Origin: JADJQU01 sp035490315
Lineage (GTDB): Bacteria; Planctomycetota; UBA1135; GCA-002686595
NCBI GenBank assembly: GCA_035490315.1
Contig: DATHET010000091.1
Location: forward strand, 1 to 10,730
Direction of reading: 5' to 3'
DNA: 10,730 bases
Part shown: one piece after another, positions 6,734 through 10,730 of the stretch
Position numbering within the stretch: position 1 is the first letter of the stretch
How the letters are laid out: the number at the start of each line of letters is the position of its first letter
The notes under the pieces: generated by a model
Databases searched by the model: none
Told to the model about the DNA's origin: nothing
Seen by the model: the letters and a program-made list of their open reading frames with translations, nothing else
Position numbers and translations under genes: made by a program

Positions 6734-9040
6734 TCATTCCAGGCTCAAGGTCAGCTGCGCCCGCTCGCCGCGACCCGCGCGATCGATGTCGAAATAGATT
6801 TCCCAGCGGCCTGGCATGTGCAAGCGCGTGCCCTCGACGCGGAAGTGGCCTGGCTCGAGCTGCGTGACTTGCGGAGCGACGTTCATGCCGTGGCCGTGCT
6901 CGGGCATGCCGGCGTCGAGCGAGAGCTGCACGCCCTCGGCCAATCGATTCGGCGCATCGAGCGCGGTCACCCAGACCTCCAAGGCGAAGGTCTTGCGCTC
7001 CTCGATCGGATCGGGCGCGGGCTTCCAGAACACGGCGTAGCTTCCGCCGTTCGACGCCAGCGCCTTCGCCGCGTGCCAGGGCTTGGAGCCGTCGAGCGCC
7101 GGAAGCCGTGGCTCGGCGGGAGCCGGCGCGAGCTCGAGCTTCGGCTCCGGAGTCTTCGGCGCTTCACTCGCAAAGGTGGGGCGGATGAACAACTGCGAGC
7201 CGAACGCGCGCTGGAATTTTCCAGCGCTGTCGAAGATCGAGCAGCGGTGGTTGGCCCAATCGACGACGAGCACACGGCCGCCGAGAAGCTCGGTCAAGCC
7301 GCGCGGCCGCCACAGGTTGTTCGCGCCGAGGCCCGCCCCGCTCGCGATGGTCTTGCGCTCGCCCCCCAAGAGGAAGAGTGCATTGGCGCCCGTGTCGCTC
7401 ACGTAGGTGCGTCCCTCGCGCGTGGACAGCACCGCGGAAGGCCGCGAGAAGCCGCCCGCGACGAGCTTGCCCGTGGTGAGCTCGAACACGCCGCCGCCCA
7501 GGTGATCGACGACCAATTGATCGCGCCGCGCCGGCTTGCCGGGGGGTTCGACGCGCGGACCAGCGCAGCCGTCGATGGGGTCGAGGCAGGTCTGTGGAAG
7601 TGCGATGCGAATTCCTTTCGACAGCGCGGCATCGACGCGCCACACCGCGCGATTGCGCGGATCGGCCAGGCACAGCCCGCCTTCTCCGTCGCGCCACATT
7701 CCTTGCGGCAGGATCCGCAAGGCCCCGTCGCCGTGCGCCCATGGCGCGCGCTCGAGGTCGAGGTAGCCGACGAAGCGCGTGCGTTCCGGGTCGAAGCGCA
7801 GCTCCTCCGCGGGATCGAATCGGAAGCCGAACACGGAAACTCGCGCGCAGCCCGTGTCCGCGACGTAGATGCGCCGCCGCTCGAGATCGATCGCGACGTC
7901 GTTCGGCCAGAGCATTTTCCCGAAGCCGCTCCCGTAGGTGCCGAAGCGCGTGATCTCGATCGCCTCTCCGTCAACCATCTGGAACAACAGGATGCGCGGG
8001 ATCGAGGGCTCGGCGAGCACGAACAGCGGACCGTCGGCGTCGACGGCTCCGCCGAAATGCGCCGGCGGCAGCGCGGGCAGCGGCGGCAAGGCCGGCACTT
8101 CGAGATCGAGCTCGCCCAGGATCTGCACGCGGTTCTCGATCGGCTCGACGACGATCGCGCGCGTTCCCGCGGCATTCACGGCGACGCGCTCTGGGTAGTG
8201 CAGCTTGCCTCGTCCTTCGCGCGGGCGCAGCGCGTGGATGCCGTAGCCGTCGGCGAGCTGGCCTTTCGCATCGAAGACCTGCACGCGGCTGTTGTCGCGG
8301 TCGACGACGTGCACGAACCCGCCTTGCACGGCGACGCCGGTCGGGCAGCCGAACTGGCCAGGGTTGGGGCCGGGCGTGCCGAAAGCGCGCAGGAATTCTC
8401 CGGCGGGGGTGAAGCTTTGGATGCGCTGGTTGAACGTGTCGGCGACGAACCATCCGCCGTCGGAGGCGAAGGCGACGTCGGCGGGGGCGTTGAAGCGGCC
8501 GTCTGCCGAGCCGAAAGCGCCGAGCTCGCGCTTGAATTCGCCGGAGAGCTCGAAGAGTTGGACGCGGTCATTGCCCGTGTCGGCGACGGCGATCGTCGTG
8601 CCGGAGACGTCGAGCCCTTCGGGGGACATGAGTTCGCCCGACTTCGATCCGCGCTTGCCGATCTTGCGCAGGAATTCGCCCTCTGGAGAGAAGAGCACCA
8701 GGGCGCACAGGCCGGCGTCGGCGATGATCAGTGTGCCGTCCGTGGCGAGCGCGATGTCGCGCGGATCGAGGAGTGTCTCGTCGCCGATTGTGCGAAGGCG
8801 CTTGCCTGTCGCATCGAAGACTGCGATCCGGCGTTTCAGCGACTCGCAGATGTAGAGCGAATCCTTCGGCCCGAAGGCCGCGGCCGTGGGTTCCTCGAGG
8901 TCGTCGACCTGGAGGATGCACGTGCCGAGGCGAATCGGGGCGGCGGGTTGCGGAGGATCCTGCTTCGCGGACGCGAATGCTGGGAGGCAAAGCGTGACGA
9001 GCAGAGAGACTGCTCGACTTGACAGTACGGAGCCAGGCAC
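6734..9040 (-). CDS. Secreted NHL-repeat propeller protein with C-terminal YtkA/FixH-like domain
   Basis: About 768 residues if it starts at GTG 9040. A signal peptide (RAVSLLVTLCLPAFASA) spans roughly residues 9-25. About ten NHL-type repeats follow, for example LMSPEGLDVSGTTIAVADTG, FNAPADVAFASDGGWFVADT, MLWPNDVAIDLERRRIYVAD and LWRPRGLTELLGGRVLVVDW. This is enough for more than one six-bladed propeller. After a proline-rich linker, the last ~100 residues (GMPEHGHGM, then HFRVEGTRLHMPGRWEIYFD) match the YtkA/FixH-like immunoglobulin-type fold. The His/Met-rich HGHGM could bind metal, but this is inference. No ATG lies near the signal peptide. The only starts are GTG 9040, TTG 9049 or more distant codons inside repeat DNA, so the true N-terminus is uncertain. 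The protein is probably exported to the periplasm or cell surface as a binding scaffold. Its ligand is unknown. Confidence 0.85.
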   Translation of the reverse strand: MPGSVLSSRAVSLLVTLCLPAFASAKQDPPQPAAPIRLGTCILQVDDLEEPTAAAFGPKDSLYICESLKRRIAVFDATGKRLRTIGDETLLDPRDIALATDGTLIIADAGLCALVLFSPEGEFLRKIGKRGSKSGELMSPEGLDVSGTTIAVADTGNDRVQLFELSGEFKRELGAFGSADGRFNAPADVAFASDGGWFVADTFNQRIQSFTPAGEFLRAFGTPGPNPGQFGCPTGVAVQGGFVHVVDRDNSRVQVFDAKGQLADGYGIHALRPREGRGKLHYPERVAVNAAGTRAIVVEPIENRVQILGELDLEVPALPPLPALPPAHFGGAVDADGPLFVLAEPSIPRILLFQMVDGEAIEITRFGTYGSGFGKMLWPNDVAIDLERRRIYVADTGCARVSVFGFRFDPAEELRFDPERTRFVGYLDLERAPWAHGDGALRILPQGMWRDGEGGLCLADPRNRAVWRVDAALSKGIRIALPQTCLDPIDGCAGPRVEPPGKPARRDQLVVDHLGGGVFELTTGKLVAGGFSRPSAVLSTREGRTYVSDTGANALFLLGGERKTIASGAGLGANNLWRPRGLTELLGGRVLVVDWANHRCSIFDSAGKFQRAFGSQLFIRPTFASEAPKTPEPKLELAPAPAEPRLPALDGSKPWHAAKALASNGGSYAVFWKPAPDPIEERKTFALEVWVTALDAPNRLAEGVQLSLDAGMPEHGHGMNVAPQVTQLEPGHFRVEGTRLHMPGRWEIYFDIDRAGRGERAQLTLSLE

Positions 9041-9159
9041 CTTCGTCAACCGTTGCTTGGGAGCAACGGCGCTGTGGACGCAACGGCCACGACGAGCTCT
9101 ACCGGCAATGGCGGTGTGGGAGCAACGGCGGGCAACGGTTGACGAAGGAGCCAGGCTCC
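9029..9159. repeat. Imperfect 28-bp inverted repeat bracketing a 75-bp G/A/T-coding-like segment
   Basis: Bases 9029-9056 and 9132-9159 are reverse complements with two mismatches. The inner 17 bp (reading gcaacggttgacgaagg on the right arm) are perfect. Between the arms, the 13-bp word gggagcaacggcg occurs twice in direct orientation, at 9059-9071 and 9118-9130. The left arm overlaps the probable GTG start (9038-9040) of the NHL gene. The right arm is also the first of the three 38-bp tandem units. Confidence 0.85.
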
Positions 9160-9242
9160 TGCAACGAGGCCAATTGTTGACGGAGGAGCAAGGCTCCTGC
9201 AACGGCGGGTATTGTTGATGGAGGAGCCAGGCACCTGCAGCG
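9133..9242. repeat. Three tandem 38-bp repeat units (palindromic element, type III)
   Basis: Three similar 34-bp stretches start at 9133, 9171 and 9209, an exact 38-bp period with 4-bp variable joints. The consensus contains GTTGACGGAGGAGCCAGG followed by CTCCTGCAACG. The first unit includes the near-perfect palindrome AGGAGCCAGGCTCCT. The units have diverged at a few positions each, so this is not a recent slippage product. Unlike a CRISPR array, there is no spacer of useful length. The 222 bp between the NHL gene and the next gene consist almost entirely of this repeat material, and no other gene is visible there. Confidence 0.9.
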
Positions 9243-9262
9243 TCGCCTGGGCGATCGATTCC

Positions 9263-10730
9263 TCAGGGGCCGACGACGTACTTGAGGGCGTCGGAGAGGG
9301 TGCTGTTGTTGGGGGGGCCGAAGCCGTTGTCGCGGCCCCAGAACTGCAGGCGGACCGTGGTGCCGGCGAGTGAGAGTTCGGAGAGCGGCGAGCCGCCGAG
9401 CAGTCCCTGGGCAAAGGAGTTCATGTCGATCGAGTACGCGCCCGAGCAATCGTTCGGCGGGGCATTGCCGCCCGAAGACAGCGCGGTCGTGCGACGGACC
9501 GGCGCGGCGACGCACAGCGTCCCGCCCTGGAACGGGACCGCGGCGGCGCCGGTGATGCTGTAGATGCCGAGCCCGGGCTTGTTGTTGATCACGTTCGATG
9601 CGCTGACCGTGAATCCCGAGGTCGCGGACGCGCTCGAGGTGCCGCTGGAACCGATCGCCGGCATGCAGCCCAGCGAATTCTGCTTCGCCGTGCAGTACGC
9701 CGTCGGCGCGCCATTGCACTCGACCACGCGAACCTGGAAAGCATCCAGGCCGGACTCGACGACGCTCTGCGTGTTGGCGTCGTTGGCGGTGAAGCGCACG
9801 CGCATGTTCGCCGTGCTCGCCAGGCCGACGGACGTCAGATGCGCCTGCGAGATGGAGTTCGACGTCCAGGCCAGGTCGTTGTTCGCGGTGTGGCGAGCGA
9901 TCTCGATCCACGGACCGGCGAGCCCGTTGCTGCTGGCTTCGACCAGCAGGCGATCGACCGCGCCCGTGGTGACGCTCAGATTCAAGAAGTAATCGTAGGA
10001 GAGCATCACCGGCCCCGAGGTGAAATCCAAGGCAGGCGAGGTGAGCGTGACCGCGCCGTTGTCGACATCCGAGTTGCCCAGCGTGTTCTGGGTCAGGAAG
10101 CAGCTTCCGCTGCCGTCGCTGTCCGAGGCGGGATCGTAGGCCCACGACCCGTCGTTGACCGGAACGCCGCGCTGCCAGAAGCCGGCGGTCGCGCCAGCGA
10201 ACGTGGCGGTCCAGCCCTGATCGGTCTGGAAGTTGTCGGCGAACACCAGGCTGTCGCCGTACGCGGCCGTGGCCGTGAACGCGGCGCCGCTTTCGGGCTC
10301 GGCCCACGGGAGGCCGTTCTGAGATTGGGCGGTGAAGCTGTACTGCACCGTCGATCCGCAGGGGATCGCGGGGAAATCAGCGCGGTAGTTGCCGCCGCCG
10401 AGAGCGACCAGCGCCACCGATTGCGGCCCTGCGCCCGCGTCGAACTGCAGGCGCTCCGTGCCGAGCAACAGGTCGCCCGGCGTGGACTCCGCGATGTTCA
10501 CGATCAGCGAGTGCCCGGCCGGCGAGAGCAGCGCCGGCGCGCTTCCGACGAGCGACAGATCCAGGAGCGGATCCGAGGGCCACCACACGAACAAGCCCTT
10601 CTCGATGTCGCTGCCGATCACGATCCCGCTGGCGAAGTAGGGATAGTTGCCCCACAGCCCGTTGAAATTCGGGTTGTCGTCCTGCTGGTAGGTGTCGAAC
10701 CAGCGCGTCTCGACCGGCGCCAGCGGATTG
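9263..10730 (-). CDS. Choice-of-anchor-B-type extracellular protein with planctomycete C-terminal module, N-terminus outside window
   Basis: The frame is open to the right edge, giving the last 488 residues of a larger protein. Residues 1-60 (RWFDTYQQDDNPNFNG, then LWGNYPYFASG, then DIEKGLFVWW) match the end of the choice-of-anchor-B repeat region. A beta-sandwich of Fn3/Ig type follows (about 65-155). Next is a jelly-roll, MAM-like domain (about 160-337), with FADNFQTDQGWTATF at its start and VESGLDAFQVRVVEC at its end. The final ~145 residues carry YCTAKQNSLGC, PFQGGTLCVAAPVRRT, NDCSGAYSIDMN and TLSDALKYVVGP, a terminal module I know from secreted planctomycete proteins. It is thought to be a sorting or anchoring domain, though this is inference. 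Cysteines are sparse and paired, as expected for an exported protein. No enzyme active site is visible. The repeat cluster lies 20 nt beyond its stop. Confidence 0.88.
   Translation of the reverse strand, partial: NPLAPVETRWFDTYQQDDNPNFNGLWGNYPYFASGIVIGSDIEKGLFVWWPSDPLLDLSLVGSAPALLSPAGHSLIVNIAESTPGDLLLGTERLQFDAGAGPQSVALVALGGGNYRADFPAIPCGSTVQYSFTAQSQNGLPWAEPESGAAFTATAAYGDSLVFADNFQTDQGWTATFAGATAGFWQRGVPVNDGSWAYDPASDSDGSGSCFLTQNTLGNSDVDNGAVTLTSPALDFTSGPVMLSYDYFLNLSVTTGAVDRLLVEASSNGLAGPWIEIARHTANNDLAWTSNSISQAHLTSVGLASTANMRVRFTANDANTQSVVESGLDAFQVRVVECNGAPTAYCTAKQNSLGCMPAIGSSGTSSASATSGFTVSASNVINNKPGLGIYSITGAAAVPFQGGTLCVAAPVRRTTALSSGGNAPPNDCSGAYSIDMNSFAQGLLGGSPLSELSLAGTTVRLQFWGRDNGFGPPNNSTLSDALKYVVGP

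Noticed and set aside
6356..9022. A plus-strand open frame of 888 codons opposite the NHL gene
   Set aside because: It is antisense to a protein with a clear signal peptide and regular NHL repeats. Its composition is Arg/Ala/Glu-rich with no domain, as expected for the complementary frame of GC-rich coding DNA.
9133..9242. CRISPR array
   Set aside because: The units are 34 bp with only 4-bp gaps, diverge between copies, have no spacers, and no cas genes are near.
9099..10307. A minus-strand open frame of 402 codons overlapping the choice-of-anchor-B protein
   Set aside because: It is an Arg-rich alternative frame that runs through the repeat cluster. The other frame has recognisable extracellular domains.

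Overview
The window reads as a chromosomal segment of a high-GC bacterium, most probably a member of the Planctomycetota. The best evidence is the last gene. It is a choice-of-anchor-B-type extracellular protein ending in a C-terminal module (YCTAKxNSLGC, then PFQGGTLCVAAPVRRT, then NDCSG) that I associate with large-genome planctomycetes. Weak or absent Shine-Dalgarno sites, secreted propeller proteins and a DUF4003-like protein fit this. No phage, plasmid, CRISPR, tRNA or rRNA feature is visible.

Layout. 1-251 (+) is the C-terminus of a PLP-dependent class I/II aminotransferase. It is followed after 9 nt by a secreted S9-family prolyl-oligopeptidase-type peptidase (261-2354, +). A perfect 34-bp hairpin (2372-2452) separates it from a convergent WD40/TolB-like lipoprotein gene (2449-3588, -), and the hairpin carries that gene's stop codon. 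Upstream of the lipoprotein lies a 49-bp hairpin (3623-3724), then what remains of an ECF sigma factor (about 3725-4111, -). Region 2 of the sigma factor is intact but region 4 is missing. Divergent from it are two tandem, distantly paralogous multi-pass membrane proteins of unknown function (4240-4944 and 4961-5683, +). Convergent with these, 9 nt away, is a DUF4003-like soluble protein (5693-6700, -). Next is a secreted NHL-repeat propeller with a C-terminal YtkA/FixH-like domain (6734 to about 9040, -). A cluster of 38-bp repeats (9029-9242) overlaps its most likely start codon. The window ends inside the choice-of-anchor-B protein (9263-10730, -).

How it fits together. The genes do not form one pathway. 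The clearest functional units are the aminotransferase-peptidase pair, which may be co-transcribed, and the membrane-protein pair, a two-gene operon.

The most unusual content is three sets of palindromic intergenic repeats, all sitting on gene borders. Two of them share a GGAG.CAGG....TTCGTC arm (14 of 19 positions). They look like REP-type mobile palindromes. One lies where the sigma factor loses its DNA-binding region, one supplies the lipoprotein stop codon, and one probably overlaps the start of the NHL gene. No transposase that could move them is in the window.
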